DNA of 64,000 bases from Tetramitus jugosus. Taxonomy: Eukaryota > Heterolobosea > Eutetramitea > Acrasida > Vahlkampfiidae. Made by a program: the position numbers and the translations under genes. How positions within the stretch are numbered: the stretch's first letter is position 1; the number at the start of each line of letters is the position of its first letter. Location of the stretch: assembly GCA_937625935.1 (NCBI GenBank), contig OW569348.1, positions 609,396 to 673,395 of the forward strand. The letters are read 5' to 3'. Below are positions 10,421 through 23,500 of the stretch, piece after piece. The notes under the pieces were generated by a model. It did not search any database. It was not told the origin of the DNA and saw only the letters and a program-made list of their open reading frames with translations.

Positions 10421-11128
10421 ATGCACACTTCGTCATCCTCATTCCATTCTACTTCTCTCATCACAGCTGCACTCATCAGTTCTTTCTTCTGCTTATTCTT
10501 TGTGATCCATTTGTCCACAGCAGAACAACCAAAAAAGACCATTGATCACACGCTGGTTCAAACTCTGTCACCCAATGTCATACTGTTTGGTCAGCGGATA
10601 GAACCTCACTCTGGTTTTCGAATCTATGAACTCACTGGATTACAACAGAACCAAAAGTACGAAGTCAAAATATCCTATTCTGCAATTCAACCAGCGTACT
10701 TTCACATTGAGACATTGTCCGAACTGCCACCATCTTTGTTATCACATGGTGCTGCACCGCCATCACACAGTCGAAAGTTGTTGAACATTGAAAAGATTGT
10801 GTTGAATACTAAGGAGAATCCTGATGGCAAAATCTATGTACGTGTGACTGCCGAGCGAGAATCCCATTCATTTGATACTGCCATTGAATCGGAAGACATT
10901 GTTTATGACATTGTAGTGGAACAATTGTTGTTGGGAGTGTTGCCTCAATCCTCCCTACCCTTACTGTTCATTCTATTGTTTATTGTTGTAGTTGTATTTG
11001 TGGTGACTGTTGTCGTTGGCAGAAGTGACAAACGAATTGGTAGTGGGCGCTCACTCATGCGACTCTGGTTACGATTCGATGATGATGATGATATCAATGG
11101 AGACGACAACGGAAGCAAACAATTGTAA
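10421..11128 (+). CDS. Type I membrane protein, unrecognised
   Basis: The start is the ATG at 10421 (AACAAATGCAC); no earlier ATG lies in this frame. The 235-residue product has a hydrophobic leader (residues about 14-33, ITAALISSFFCLFFVIHLST). A beta-rich luminal domain of about 140 residues follows, including FRIYELTGLQ and KYEVKISYSAIQPAYFHIE. A transmembrane helix lies near residues 176-200, and the cytosolic tail is acidic. I do not recognise the family. The layout suggests a small ER or endomembrane protein. The 3' end faces the CRAL-TRIO gene with only 58 bp between stop codons. Confidence 0.65.
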   Translation: MHTSSSSFHSTSLITAALISSFFCLFFVIHLSTAEQPKKTIDHTLVQTLSPNVILFGQRIEPHSGFRIYELTGLQQNQKYEVKISYSAIQPAYFHIETLSELPPSLLSHGAAPPSHSRKLLNIEKIVLNTKENPDGKIYVRVTAERESHSFDTAIESEDIVYDIVVEQLLLGVLPQSSLPLLFILLFIVVVVFVVTVVVGRSDKRIGSGRSLMRLWLRFDDDDDINGDDNGSKQL

Positions 11129-11186
11129 TGACCATGAACATAACAACTATAGCAATAATATGAGAGATGTCAGTCAAAAATCGCTT

Positions 11187-12160
11187 CTAGAGTTCAGTTG
11201 ACTCCAGGTACTTTACATGATCATAGGTATTTTGACCTCCAAACTCCTTTTGGACTTGCTTTGGATCCACAAACTGAAACAGTTCAGAATAGTCCTTAAT
11301 GGTCACAATCTTTGATTTGGTGACAGGGTCCAAGAATGGAGTCACAGTAGTCAACAGAGCACTGAATGACCAATTAGGTTTGATGACAAAGCATCGCAAC
11401 ATTCTCTCTGGATACATTTGAATGGTTTCTATAATGTCCTTGAACATGGATAGCTCTAGATTGGAGAAGCCAACATTGGATCCATCACTGTTTCCAGAAC
11501 AAAAAAGTAACACAAACACACGAACACACGAACATGTACAAATAAAGAAATGTGTCAACTACTACTATTCACCTATTGAGTTCAACTCATGAATTGATAG
11601 TCAATCAATTCATGTAGTAAAAATGAATAGTGGATAACATACTAAATAATGACACATTTTCCATCACTGTTATTCTCACTCTTCATCATCAACTTTACAC
11701 CTTCTTCAATCGTATAGTAAGCAAATCGTAGACACTCGTCATAATCTCTCTGTGATGGCAAGTGATACTGTGGTTTCATGACACAGACAGGATGACCCTC
11801 CTTGTCTACACCGCACCAATATGCCTTTTGAGTCCTCATCTCTCTCATGACTTGATTCCCCTGAACAGCAAACGGTCTCTTATCCATTCTCCACTTGACC
11901 CACTTGTCAATAGCTTTCAATGTCTTGTCATTGTCCCATTGATTGGCAATTGCAAATCTACGAATAGAGTCTCTCAACTGTTGTTCATCACAAATGACAA
12001 GGTCATTGGGATCTACTACCAATTGTTGTTGTTGTTGTACTTGTACTTGTGAATTGTTGGTACTGTCAGTGGCAGCAGTAGAAGAAGCATCGATATAGGT
12101 GCTCTTGACAAATTGATAAATTTGGTCAATTAATTGTTGTTGACTACTGGAGAGAGACAT
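11187..12160 (-). CDS. CRAL-TRIO (Sec14-like) lipid-transfer protein
   Basis: Exon 1 is 12160..11643 and exon 2 is 11487..11187. The 155-nt intron starts GTATGTT and ends GGAAACAG; splicing gives KCVIIYDGSNVGFSN and a 272-residue protein. The N-terminal part has a Gln run (residues about 45-55) and then a CRAL-TRIO_N-like helical segment (LRDSIRRFAIANQWDNDKTLKAI). The lipid-binding domain follows: the strand with V-I-I-Y-D, then IQMYPERMLRCFVIKPNWSFSAL and the terminal PFLDPVTKSKIV. Proteins of this fold carry phosphoinositides, tocopherol or retinoids between membranes. The ligand cannot be read from the sequence. The start is the ATG at 12160 (MSLSSSQQQ); further codons upstream to 12253 are Thr/Asn filler. 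Confidence 0.85.
11588..11614. repeat. Perfect 11-bp hairpin inside the CRAL-TRIO intron
   Basis: CATGAATTGAT, loop AGTCA, then ATCAATTCATG. It sits near the donor of the 155-nt intron and would fold in the pre-mRNA. Any role in splicing is inference. Confidence 0.6.
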
Positions 12161-12506
12161 TTTGATACACGTGATGTAGTTGGTTGTTGTTATTGTTGTT
12201 GTTGTTTTGTTATTCTGTGTTGTTTGTTCGCTCGTCGTGTGAAGTTTGTCCAAGGGATTTTTCCATTTTGCGCGGAAATGGACACCCCGTTCTTGGCCTG
12301 GAGTGGAACAATGGGTTGGAATATCTCCTCTTCATTTACGAATGAACCACCAACCCATGCAGTATGTATGGGTTGCTCTGTTTCTGTGCATATTTTGCAT
12401 CCAGATGTGATAGGTTGTCATGCACATAAAGATTGTCAACAAATATCTTCAAACAAAGAATAACAAAAAAACTGATCACCACCGAAAAACAAAAGCAGAT
12501 AAAAAA

Positions 12507-13454
12507 ATGACCAAAGTTCACCAAAGTCGACTCGCACTCGTGAACGACGTGTATCCAAAAGTACAATCATCACACAAGAGTGGTTCCAACACAACGACTC
12601 TTCTCCAATACATCATCTCCCACATTGAACCCACTCTCTCGTCGTCCATTGCATCATCATCACAGTCCACCACCACCACCACCACTACATCACCCACCTC
12701 CACAGCAGCATCAAAATCATCATCATCACCATTATCATCCATCAATGGTGCAAAATCATCTCCAACAACAACAGCAACGACTTGTCAAGATTCATCTCTT
12801 CTCATGATACAAAAATACCTCAATGATATACCGTTGCGACCCAATCAACCACTGTTTACACATTCCAACTCTAGTACAATCATACAGTGTATCATGAATA
12901 AGAATCCAGAGGCACCATTGATTGATATGATACCGAATGAGTGGGATCTCAAGAACAATCGACACTTGTATCAAATGGGATTGCAACCAGGAGAGTTTAC
13001 ACCACAACAGCAACAGAATTCGAGTACTCCTACTACCACCACCTTTTCTACTACTACTACTATTCCATCAGGAACAGCATCAGGAACAACGACGACGACA
13101 CCTCCTACTACTACTACGACCGCAGCAGCTGCTTCATCTTCAACAATGACACCTGCAACAATAACAACAACAGCACATGCACCACCACCACCACCATCTA
13201 CACCAATAATCTCAGATGTTACCATGAAAAAAGACAAATCAAAGAACAAGATTGACAAGTCTCAGATGACAAAGGAAGAACGGAAGCAGAGAAGACAGGA
13301 GAAGCGCATCAAGAGAATGGAGAGAGCTCTGAAAAAGTACATGAGCAGTCAGACGAGTCAGGAGGAGCGCACACAACTGCTCACAAAATATCCAGAGCTC
13401 GTTCAACTGCTCAAGAAGCAACAAGAGATGAACCAACAACAACAGCAACAATAA
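12507..13454 (+). CDS. Low-complexity protein with basic coiled C-terminus, unrecognised
   Basis: A 315-residue frame from the ATG at 12507 (AAAAAAATGACC). An upstream in-frame ATG at 12420 would add 29 Lys-rich residues. The N-terminal block (SRLALVNDVYPKVQSS, TLLQYIISHIEPTL) and a second block near residues 95-165 (IQKYLNDIPLRPNQPLF, IIQCIMNKNPEAPLIDMIP) look folded. Ser/Thr/Pro/Gln runs separate them and follow them. A Lys/Arg-rich helix (TKEERKQRRQEKRIKRMER) and a Gln tail end the protein. No family is recognised; a nuclear role is only suggested by the basic helix. It is transcribed away from the CRAL-TRIO gene. Confidence 0.6.
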   Translation: MTKVHQSRLALVNDVYPKVQSSHKSGSNTTTLLQYIISHIEPTLSSSIASSSQSTTTTTTTSPTSTAASKSSSSPLSSINGAKSSPTTTATTCQDSSLLMIQKYLNDIPLRPNQPLFTHSNSSTIIQCIMNKNPEAPLIDMIPNEWDLKNNRHLYQMGLQPGEFTPQQQQNSSTPTTTTFSTTTTIPSGTASGTTTTTPPTTTTTAAAASSSTMTPATITTTAHAPPPPPSTPIISDVTMKKDKSKNKIDKSQMTKEERKQRRQEKRIKRMERALKKYMSSQTSQEERTQLLTKYPELVQLLKKQQEMNQQQQQQ

Positions 13455-13588
13455 TAGGTAGATTGATTGATCAAGTGAAATTCATAATCAGAGTCGACAT
13501 TTGAGATCAAATATGGACATGTCATGAATAAACATGTTTGTCTATTTATTATTATTATTATTATTATGATCAAATTGAGTGAGTGAGA
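13455..13588. other. Convergent 3' spacer with ATT repeat
   Basis: Short spacer between converging genes. It holds an A/T tract of repeated ATT at about 13546-13566, probably part of the two 3' untranslated regions. Confidence 0.4.
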
Positions 13589-14374
13589 TTAATGATGAGC
13601 AGATTCCTGCTGCTTGTTGTGATGCACAGAGAGCACCCATTTCAACACAATGGTCTCTGTGAGGTACACGAGCCAATGAATAGCACAGAAAACAAAGCAA
13701 ACAATCAACCAGTGAGTCATGGAGCGGAATGTGGCTGCTTGTTCAATGGAGCACTTTTGACGCTTGGTCCAATTCTCTGTTGCCATGAACAACAGTAGAA
13801 AAGTGATGAATGTTTGGAAGAAGAATCGAATAATGGATGAACCGTTGGATGAGCATGATCTTGTTGTTGTGGATGACTGCTGTTTTTGATGTTGTTTAGT
13901 AGAGTGTGAATCGGTAGAGGTGGGGTGCTGCAACAGGTTTTTTCTGTATCCAATGAGACTGAATGTCATGTCCAACAACAGCCATATCAATTGGACAAGG
14001 GAGATGAGTCCGACAACCAACACGAATCCGTGCATTCTTTGATAGCGACAAGTGGATCCGACAGAGACATCTCCTGGTGTATTTCTGGCTGGGAACCGAC
14101 CATAGAGAATCAGAGAGTACAGTGATGTGATTGCTGTGCACAGTATGATGAGTGTGTGAGATGAGATGGTGACAGAGGATGCAATTTTTTGTGTGTCATT
14201 CCAAGAGTTGTTTTGGTGATGAGGGTAGTAGGTGTCCTCTTGGGATGATAAATCTTCCTCTTGATTATTGTTGTTGTTGTTGTTTTTGTTGTTGTTGTTG
14301 TGATCTCTATTGTTGTTGTCAGACTGATAGAGTCTCAATGGTGATGATACGTCTTCTGTATCCACTCCAGACAT
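13589..14374 (-). CDS. Four-helix membrane protein, unrecognised
   Basis: A 261-residue intronless protein. The first 60 residues are Asn/Asp/Arg-rich and hydrophilic. Four hydrophobic helices follow: residues about 73-90 (LIILCTAITSLYSLIL), 117-140 (FVLVVGLISLVQLIWLLLDM), 182-198 (FFFQTFITFLLLFMA) and 222-243 (WLIVCFVFCAIHWLVYL). A His/Gln/Ser loop separates helices two and three. I see no catalytic motif and do not recognise the family. Two TTTTGCGCGG-type boxes (14435-14462) lie just upstream of the start. Confidence 0.65.
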   Translation of the reverse strand: MSGVDTEDVSSPLRLYQSDNNNRDHNNNNKNNNNNNNQEEDLSSQEDTYYPHHQNNSWNDTQKIASSVTISSHTLIILCTAITSLYSLILYGRFPARNTPGDVSVGSTCRYQRMHGFVLVVGLISLVQLIWLLLDMTFSLIGYRKNLLQHPTSTDSHSTKQHQKQQSSTTTRSCSSNGSSIIRFFFQTFITFLLLFMATENWTKRQKCSIEQAATFRSMTHWLIVCFVFCAIHWLVYLTETIVLKWVLSVHHNKQQESAHH

Positions 14375-14527
14375 GTTGATTTTTTACTTTAAGGTTGTTG
14401 TCGTGTTTTATTTGCTGTTTGTTGTTGGCAAAGCAGCGCGGAAAGTATTTTGCGCGGTTTTGTGAGTAACAAGACAGACAAACGTGTTTGGTTGAGCACT
14501 CAAACGACAGCACTGTATGCAACACGT

Positions 14528-17500
14528 TCACAGATTTAAGGAGCACGCAACTCCCTGTAGGATCCAGTGGCTTGGGTGCTCTTCTGTATCTAAATCCACT
14601 TCGAACACAACACTGGACGCGCCACTCTGATTTCTGTCAGAGGTCACGTAAACTGGTGCCTTGAATGTATTCTGCAACTTGGCTCTACTATTTTCCACCG
14701 GTACAACGAGCATGACAGGCAACTCTTCAATCAGAATCTTTGGCTTTTGTTTTGCCAAGCGTGATTCCTCATGATTCCAAGAAGCTCCCTCAAGGTACAA
14801 TCCTTGAATATAACAGCCGTCATCCGGCTTTTGAGTAATCGACGACGCATGTACAAACTTTGTCACAGTGGATGACAGGGTCGTACGATCTAAGGGCCAC
14901 TTGTACTTTTTGCAAGTTGTTTGAATTAGTGCGGTTAAATATGATTCTGGAATGTGCAGGCCAGCAAGCCACATTACCACAGGATCTTCGCCAGTGTTGA
15001 TCCATTGATTATACTGCTCATATCTTCTCTGGAAATGAGTCAACCAATTTGGTAGATTCAATTTAGTTTGAGGAATCATTTCGAACCACATTTCTGGCAA
15101 TACACCCTTGAATAGGGCGATAGACAATTCCTCTAGCTTACTGCTCATACCAATTTCACCAATCAGTGCTCGTTTCAGATTAATGAGAGATGATTTCATT
15201 ACTTGTAGCAAGTTGTTCCATCTCTCGACTTCCTGTAACAACACAACATCTATTGGTGTTGGCTTTGGTTTCCTTTCTTGTAACGCTAATCGGTTAAAGG
15301 GTTCTGGGATCATATTCAAGATGTTGTTTGCTACCTGAGTTATGTAATCTTCGCGACCACCACCGCTTGAGGACGACGCCGAGTTCATTTGTAGTTCAAT
15401 AACATTCGACCAGAGATTTTCACTTGATATTGTCAGATATCCAATTTCTGCATTGGCATGCAGACCGAATACTTCTGGAGAATTTTCTAGAGAAATGTTT
15501 CGTTCAATGTAAGCAATATACTTTTGTTGACTCATTGGCTCACCTTCACTATCAAAGAATGGCGGGATATGATAGTCCACAAGACTCGTCTTGAAGAAAT
15601 GGAACGGTTGGAAACTGTCAAATAGGAAGTCGCCCATATACTCGTTCAGGTATGTTGTGAGAATTCTGCGGTCATAAACATCAGTTACACGACCACCATA
15701 CATGGCTTCTCCCACTAAATACTTAAGACTATCCCATGGCACTGGGTCATTAAACATACTTGCCTTATCTAAATAAGTCTGCATTAAGCTGAAACTAACA
15801 TCAAAGTCCGATCTATTAAAATCGTAAGGAACATTCCAACCTATTTTGCCATACTTTCTTCTCTCCTGAATCACCGCATGGAAGAAGGAGAGAACATATA
15901 CGAGAGATCTAAAGGCATCATGAGAACAGTGGTTCAATTGATCGTCTGTAATGGTTGAGTAGGTAGTCTTCATATTTAACTGTAAGGAGTTAGGTGGTTC
16001 GGTTACTACCTTCAAGGATCTTTGCAGAATACCGAGAGGGAATTCAGGAGTTACTTCTGTTGTTAGCCATAATCGGAATTCACTATTGACTTTATCCTTT
16101 GTCATTTTCTCGAGCATCTTCTCCAACTCTTTCATCCATTTCACCAGTAGATGACAATTTTGTAATAGTACCCAATGGCCTTTTTGAATTCCCTTCTCGA
16201 GAAGGGCACGAGCCTTTTCATCTTGACCATCACCAAGAGATATGTACTTGCACATCTTCTGTTCTGTTTCAGCAAGCTTTAAAATTTCACTTGCCGGATC
16301 ATAGCCAGGACTAATCATGCATACAATTGGAGACATTTCGCTACTCTGTTCAAAAATTGGTTTGTACTCTAGTACAGGGGACTTAACAAAGTGATCTGTT
16401 TTCATTTGTACTGCAATAAATCTGGTAACTGCTCTGACAATTCTATCGACTCTAAAACACTTAAGAAGGCATAGGTACTGCATTGATGTAAGCTTCTCAC
16501 TATATCCGCAGGGCAATTGTACACTTTCAGGCATTTCCAAATCGTACCACTTCTTCCAAACGGTGCTGTTCTGTTCTATGTCCGATAGGATCGACGTAAA
16601 AGCAGGATGTAGGGTTTGAATTTTTATCAGATTCTTCCATCCTTGATCTGATATCCAATTATACTTGTTCACTTGTTCGACTTCGCCTAGTGATGTATTG
16701 CCCTTCAAAAAGAAATCTAATTCTTGTTCAACGATTTTTCCTTCACCCTCCATTATTTTTAATGTCATTTGGAGGCTAAAGGAGAGTTTGTGTCGTTCGA
16801 ATAGTCCTGTACATGTATACGTATAAGCAGCTTTTGTTAGATAATCAATGATATTTTCTAACCGTCCATCAAGAACCTTTGATTCCTCACTTCTTTCAAG
16901 AGATGTTTTGAATACATCATCGGTATACGAAGCAAGAGAATATTCATACATGGAGTTAATGTTGGATAAACTGGCCATCACAAAGTACAAGATCGAGCCT
17001 CTCTTTGCCACTGACTTATAGGCATCTCTCGCTTTAGTGTTTTCCTTCTTATTGTGTTCGGCTTGAGTAAGTTTCGTATTAATTTCAGTAACTTTGGTCT
17101 TTGTTTCTTCGAGTGTCTTGATGAGATCTACATTATCAATAAGAGGTACTTTGACTGCTGCTTCCTTATTGTAGTTGAGTTCATGCAGGATCTTGTCTTC
17201 AAGTCTCTGTAACAGAGTTTTGTTTTCACTCATTGTGTATACCAATTCTTGTCTGGCTTGTTCCAAATCCGGTCTATCATGGTTTACCACAGCATTCAAC
17301 AATTGTTCTCTCAACCCTTGGTCAGTAACTGTATAGTTAACGATAGTAGTTTTACCTGATACTTCTGGTGAGTAGTGAGGATTGGACAACTTTGTGCATA
17401 GATACAACCTGAAGTTATCATCTACTTCTATCTCTTCATCCCCGAGTCTTATAACTCTATTTTTTCCAAACACAGGCATAGCTAGGATTGGATCAATGAC

Positions 17501-20500
17501 GGAGTCAATATACTCATCCACATTCTCCAGGAGGAACGATTGACCAAATTTAATAGCTTTCTCAAGCTGTTTCAGGAAATCATCATCATCGAATGTTCGA
17601 ACGATCAAATCCTTTTCCTTGTTTTTAATCCACTTGACAGCTTGCAATTGTGGATCGATACAAAGTGGGAACCTGCTGGCATGAGCAGTCAAAATACCAT
17701 TCTGAATTGAGATCCGATCAGATGGCAATCCTTCATAGGCCCATTGAGATTTCTGTACATCGCTCGTGAGTATCTTCTCAACATCAAACGGTGCTGATGT
17801 TGGAATGTCGAGAGATCTAATATCTTCTAGCCATACTTTATCAACCATTCGTTCTCTGAAATCTACTGTAAAAGCACCTGTATAGCTCAAAAATGAGGCT
17901 GAGATCAAGCAATCTCCAATTAAATTATTTCTCTCTTGTAAAAGACTCTCTATTTGTTGTCCCCAACGTATTCTTTCGGATCCTAAGCCATCAATCAACT
18001 TATTGGCAGCATTTAATTTACTCTCCATCGTCTGTGCTTCTTCCTTCAGTTTTTTAGCTTCTTTCTCTTTGAGTTCGAATTCTTCCTTCAGTGTTGTTAT
18101 TGAGCTTTCGAGCTTGGAAACCGTCGTCTTTAAGTCTGCTAACTGTTCTCTCTTTTCGTTTACAACTCTCTCTGCTCTTTCAGCTTCTTTCTTAATTGGA
18201 TCAACTGCCTTCAATGTTTTGTAATAGATTCTCATGGCATCAATCCATACAAGCATACCAGCAGCGGCTGTGGATTTCTGTTTCAATTCAGTTGGCGTAA
18301 AATTTCCTGAGTATTTTTTAAATATTTTGCTGATTCTGCCCATTTTGAAACTGTTCAGTTTTGATTTGTCGTACCTCTTTAAACTCTGGATAAATGATGG
18401 ATCTGTCATTAATTGCCTGGCAGCAGCCCATGTTGGTTCGATATTTCTTTTATCATCAGAAAGGAGGATAACCAAGCAAGCACCAACATCCTTGACGACA
18501 TCAGTGGGATTATTGAACGTTCTCAAAATAACGATATCATTTGGATCAAGTTGTTCAAGACCCTTCTCCGCTTTTATCAACTCTGGTTCTGCTTTCTCTA
18601 ATTCCTGAGTAATTTTCTCTTGTTCCACTTTGATTTTCTCATACTCCTGTCCAATTTCAATTTCTTTCTCTTCAGCAATCTTCTTCTGACTGAGAGCTTC
18701 AACTGTGTTTTGACTGATTAGCTTGAGCAAGCGATTATTTTCCACTGTGTTCTTATGAACAATCGCCTTAGCTTCCTTCAACGTTTTACTCATTTCTTCA
18801 ACTTGCTCCTTGCCCTCTCTGAGTTGATCCAACCCTCCTTCAAGTTTACTTCTCAAATCGTCGACTCTCTTTCTATTCTCTACCAACAATCTTCTGTACA
18901 TGAATACATAATCCAAATAATTCTTCGGCGTTACATAATTGTATCTTCGTACTTTTTCTAAAAATTCCTTTGAAAAGTCATTCACTGAGAGATGAACTTT
19001 CACCATGTGTTGTATGATTTTTGGGAGCATTTCTGCAGGGAGATCCTCCTGTGAAAGGAATCTTGAGGCAACTTCTTCGAGTGCCTGAGCAGGCCATGGT
19101 GTGAACCAATCTATTGTGGTGTTGTTAACAATTCCGGGGAAGTTCCGACATCGTAAGCGTAATGTGTTTCCAGCGGGAGACATAGCCAGAACAACATGGA
19201 GATTATCTCGACACTTGTTCACAAAGTAGCTCCAACAATTTTCTCTCGTTTCTGTGATTCCTCTTTCTTTCACCTCCTTCATTATGGCTTGTATGAGTGG
19301 ATCCTTTTCGTCATCAGAGAACAGCGCCGGAACCATTCCGGATGTCAGCATATTATTGATGTATTCAAGGAATCCAGATTCCACCACATGCGCATCTGTA
19401 AATAGGAATACTATTTGCTGACCATCAACACCAAGTTTTGAGTAGAGAAGCTTGAGATCATCTCTAAAATGAGAATCACTATATGTTCTTGTTAAGGTGA
19501 TTTCAAACACTTGGTAACCTGCTGTGTATGCTGCCAAACGCGTAAGACTTTGCTTACCACTACCGCCAACCCCAACGAGTAATGCGTGACCTCTATGCAT
19601 ACGTATGATTCGATGTATTCTCGTTAAATGTTCCAATGCGTCTTCAAACATGACCAAATTCATTTGTTTTTCGTGTGCTTGATTATACATGTTTAATGTA
19701 TGTTCGATAATCGGCTTGATCTTCTCATAATTATCTAAATCCTCATACAATCTGAGCGAGTCTGGTTCGTGTATATCGAGGAAATCTCCAAATAATAAGG
19801 GATCTTGCAATGTATCTTCTGCAAAGGATTCGAAATGCTGCTGCAATAATTCTCTTATCGAATCTATGACAAAACTCTTATCTTCAGTCGTAATTAGTCT
19901 GTCATGGAACACTCGCATACATTCATTTCTCCATAGACGCATAAACTGCTGTGGAACTTGGAACCTATCAAGTGTTGATAAACAAAGACCTTCATACACT
20001 CGACTCAAATCTCTCAGATTAAAGACATAATGGAATTTTGACGGTGTTGGTGGTAGCTTTTGAACTATCAAATGATAGAGTTGGAGTGTAATGTCAGTTA
20101 TTCTCTGTCCAGTGATCCGTATATCGTCATTGAAATTCTCCAAATGAGAAGAGATTATTGTTGAATAAATCTTCCTCAGGGAGTCCTGAGAGGGAAATGA
20201 AATGTTAATAATTGAGAACTTGGAAAGAAATCGAGGATCGACAGAGTTTCGTCCACCACCTGGAGGGGCCATTGCTGCAATGAATTGAAGATCTTTAACC
20301 TTTTTGAAATCTAAACTTTTTTTGCCACGTTCATAAAAACCTTTCAATTCGAGAAGTAGCTTCAGGAGAGCAATGGGCTGTTGAGTGCCATATTGATCAA
20401 CAATAGGCATATTTAGTTCATCGACAAATACATTTAACCTCTTGCTGTTAAAAGGCGCATACGTATCGATCTTTTTCTCCAAATTATCTTCCAAAGTTCT

Positions 20501-23500
20501 TTGAGTATCGAGACTCGATGTTCGACTCGAGAAATTGATGAAGAGATTGTTGAAAGAATCTGGTTTTTCGGAGACTATTTGCTTTAAGTAATTCTGAATA
20601 ATGACAGTCTTTGCAGTTCCTGATGCTCCAACAAACACGACTGGCTCTTGGATGGTGAGCAACGAGTTCAGTAGGTGAGTGTATCTAACTGTGTCTATTG
20701 TCGGAACAATCAAATTGGAGAATTTCTCGTCAGGTGATTTGACAAAGTCAGGTACCGCTGCGATCCAAGGTTTCCATTGATGTTGTACGAGATCATAAAA
20801 ATATTCATAGATTGTTAACCTGTTAGGTAGACATCCAGCTGGAATGAATTTCTCGACAAGACTCTCTCCATTGTCTACGAGTGTCCATTTACTCGCCTTT
20901 TTGATGAAATCATCAAAGCGAGCTCGGTCAGAATCAAGAAGAGCTCCGCCAACAGACCATGTGAGAGCATACAAGAAAATACATTCTATTTCTCGTTCAT
21001 CTGAGACATCAGATTCGATAGGACGCCAAATACTTTCTAAAACTGTGCATAGTTGCTTCGCTAGTGTCATTGGTGTCATGGGTACGCAGGTTTTTAGTTT
21101 CTTGGAAATGGTTCCATCCGCTTGCTGACCCTTTAGAACGAAATTGATACACTTTGCTAGATATTTCTCAAAAAGCTTAGAGAGAATTTCTCTACGATCT
21201 TCATTCATAGTGGGGCTGACTTGTAACCAGCGTTGAACATATGGATCATATCCTAAATTTTTCGGATCTACATAAACCATTCCACATCTACTGACTGTAG
21301 CAGGGCTAGCATATCTCAAGTCTCCAACTTCAAATAACAGAGAACATTGGGGAGTGTTGAGAGTAATACGTTCATTATTAGGGAGTGTCAAAATTTTGTT
21401 GTCGTCCATAACAGAGTTCATATTTTCGATCCAATGGGCATCCACATCGCCGTCAAAAACAATATATCTTCGCTCCTCTCCTTTTTCAGCTTTCTTATTC
21501 ATTTCTCTGAAAATACTCGATAATAGACCATCAGTCCAGTCTCGGGTATCTTTGTCTAATACGCCATATAACTCTGCGGTCGATTGAGCTTTGGGATTGA
21601 TAATATACACTTTAGTTGGGAGTTTAAGGGCCCTCTGGGCGTTAACAAGGGTTTGAATCACCACTGATTTGCCTCCACATGTGCCACCAACGACCATAAC
21701 ACTGTGTCTCGTGTCCATGGTTTCATACAACTCCACAACCTTATGGACTTGATGTTCATCATCGTCAATATAAAAGTTATTCTTGCGCAAGTCTTCTTCA
21801 ATCGCCTTCTTGAGAGCCGGATATGCTTGTTTTTCGTAATGAACGTTCACAAATAAATCATTAAGAAGATCTGCGAATAAGGGAGTGTCCTCATAGACAA
21901 ATTTAGGAGCATTCATATCGTGAAGTGCTCTCATCAACAATTCCTCCTCATTTCTTCTTGGGTCTGAACGCTTTAATCGGCCTGCCATCACTAGCACAGC
22001 CTTCAGAGCTCGAAGACCCCAATCATAATGGTTTTGTTTTGATAATTGACCCTTGGCAAGACTGTACAGCTTTGTCATTTTACGAGCTAGTACACGAGCA
22101 CTATTATATCCTTCAGATAATAGCATAATTTCACAAATAATTTCCATGTCCGGTACGACCATGACGCAAGGCCGGAACAATGATTTTAAGTTATCGGGTA
22201 ATTCGACTCTTCCTGCATAACCAGGATTCATGGTAATAAATATACCAATCTTTGGATCGAGATTGATATCAGACTCTTCAAATCGGAATCTAGAGAGTCC
22301 AGCTTTCAGCGCACCCTGAATGTCTCTAATCTGAGTAGAGACAACAGAGAGAACTGGCAGTTCAATTCTGTTGAACTCATCGAAGCAACCCCAGGCCCCA
22401 GATTGACACAGACCAGAGAAAATCGTGTGCATCGCCTGATAGCCCAGACCATCACCACAATTGAACACAACACACATAATGGCCATACTCTTTGCTAAAT
22501 CCTTCACAGATTCCGTTTTGCCTGTACCTGCAGGACCTGATGGCGATCCTCCGAGATTGAAGGTCAACGCCTGTGTTAGTGTCATAAAACATCGATCAGT
22601 CAAGGGTGTGATGACAAGTCGACCATTTAGTCCCATATACTCATAACCATACTCAAACTCACCGGTGCACTGACGAATTCGAAGGTCATCGTGTTGTTTG
22701 TCCCAATAGAAGCGCAGTTGACTCTCCCATTCAAATTCTCTTTCGTCTAGGATACTATCTCGCACCAAGTTATCCACAATATCTCTCGCATGAACATCTA
22801 CAATGATTAAGGTTCGAAGCTTATCTTGAGTAATGACATCTTGAGGCGAGCGGACTTCATCTACGAGGTTATTAAGTTGATTTGTTAGTTTCTGTGCGAG
22901 TGTTTTGACTGCCATCTTTTCTCCTTTCTTAACACGACGGAAGGAGTCCTCCACCTCCCAAGTCCACCAAATTTGACTACCAGCGAGAGTTATCATACCG
23001 AGTTGATCTTTTATCCATTGAATTCGTGGTTTTTTAGGATAATAGAAGACTCCTTGTTTAGTTTTTGTTTTCAATGTCCTCCTCATTTCATCCTTTACAT
23101 GATTCAACCATTTCTCAACAGGTCCTTCGGCGGGCACTGGTGTATGGAAATGATATGATTCTCTCTCTTTTGACATCATACCAATGATTAAATTGGTTCC
23201 GTCTTTGAATAATAATTCCTCGCAATTTTCAAACATGTTTTGCATGTACTTTTGAACACTTGTCGTCCCAGAACCACCTAAAATCTCCAATAACTCGTCA
23301 TCAGAGATGAAGAAGAATCGAGGGAAGGCATTTCGCTTAGTCTCTAAATAATTGGAAAGTCCCTTCTGACATTCGTTTAGTCTTCTCTCCAAACTCTTGA
23401 GCATGTTCAACCGTCCATCATGGAGACAAGCCTCAAGAACGTTTCTTTTCTTGGCTGTTTCGTTCATGATCTTTGCCCAATCCTCATCAATCTTATCAAA

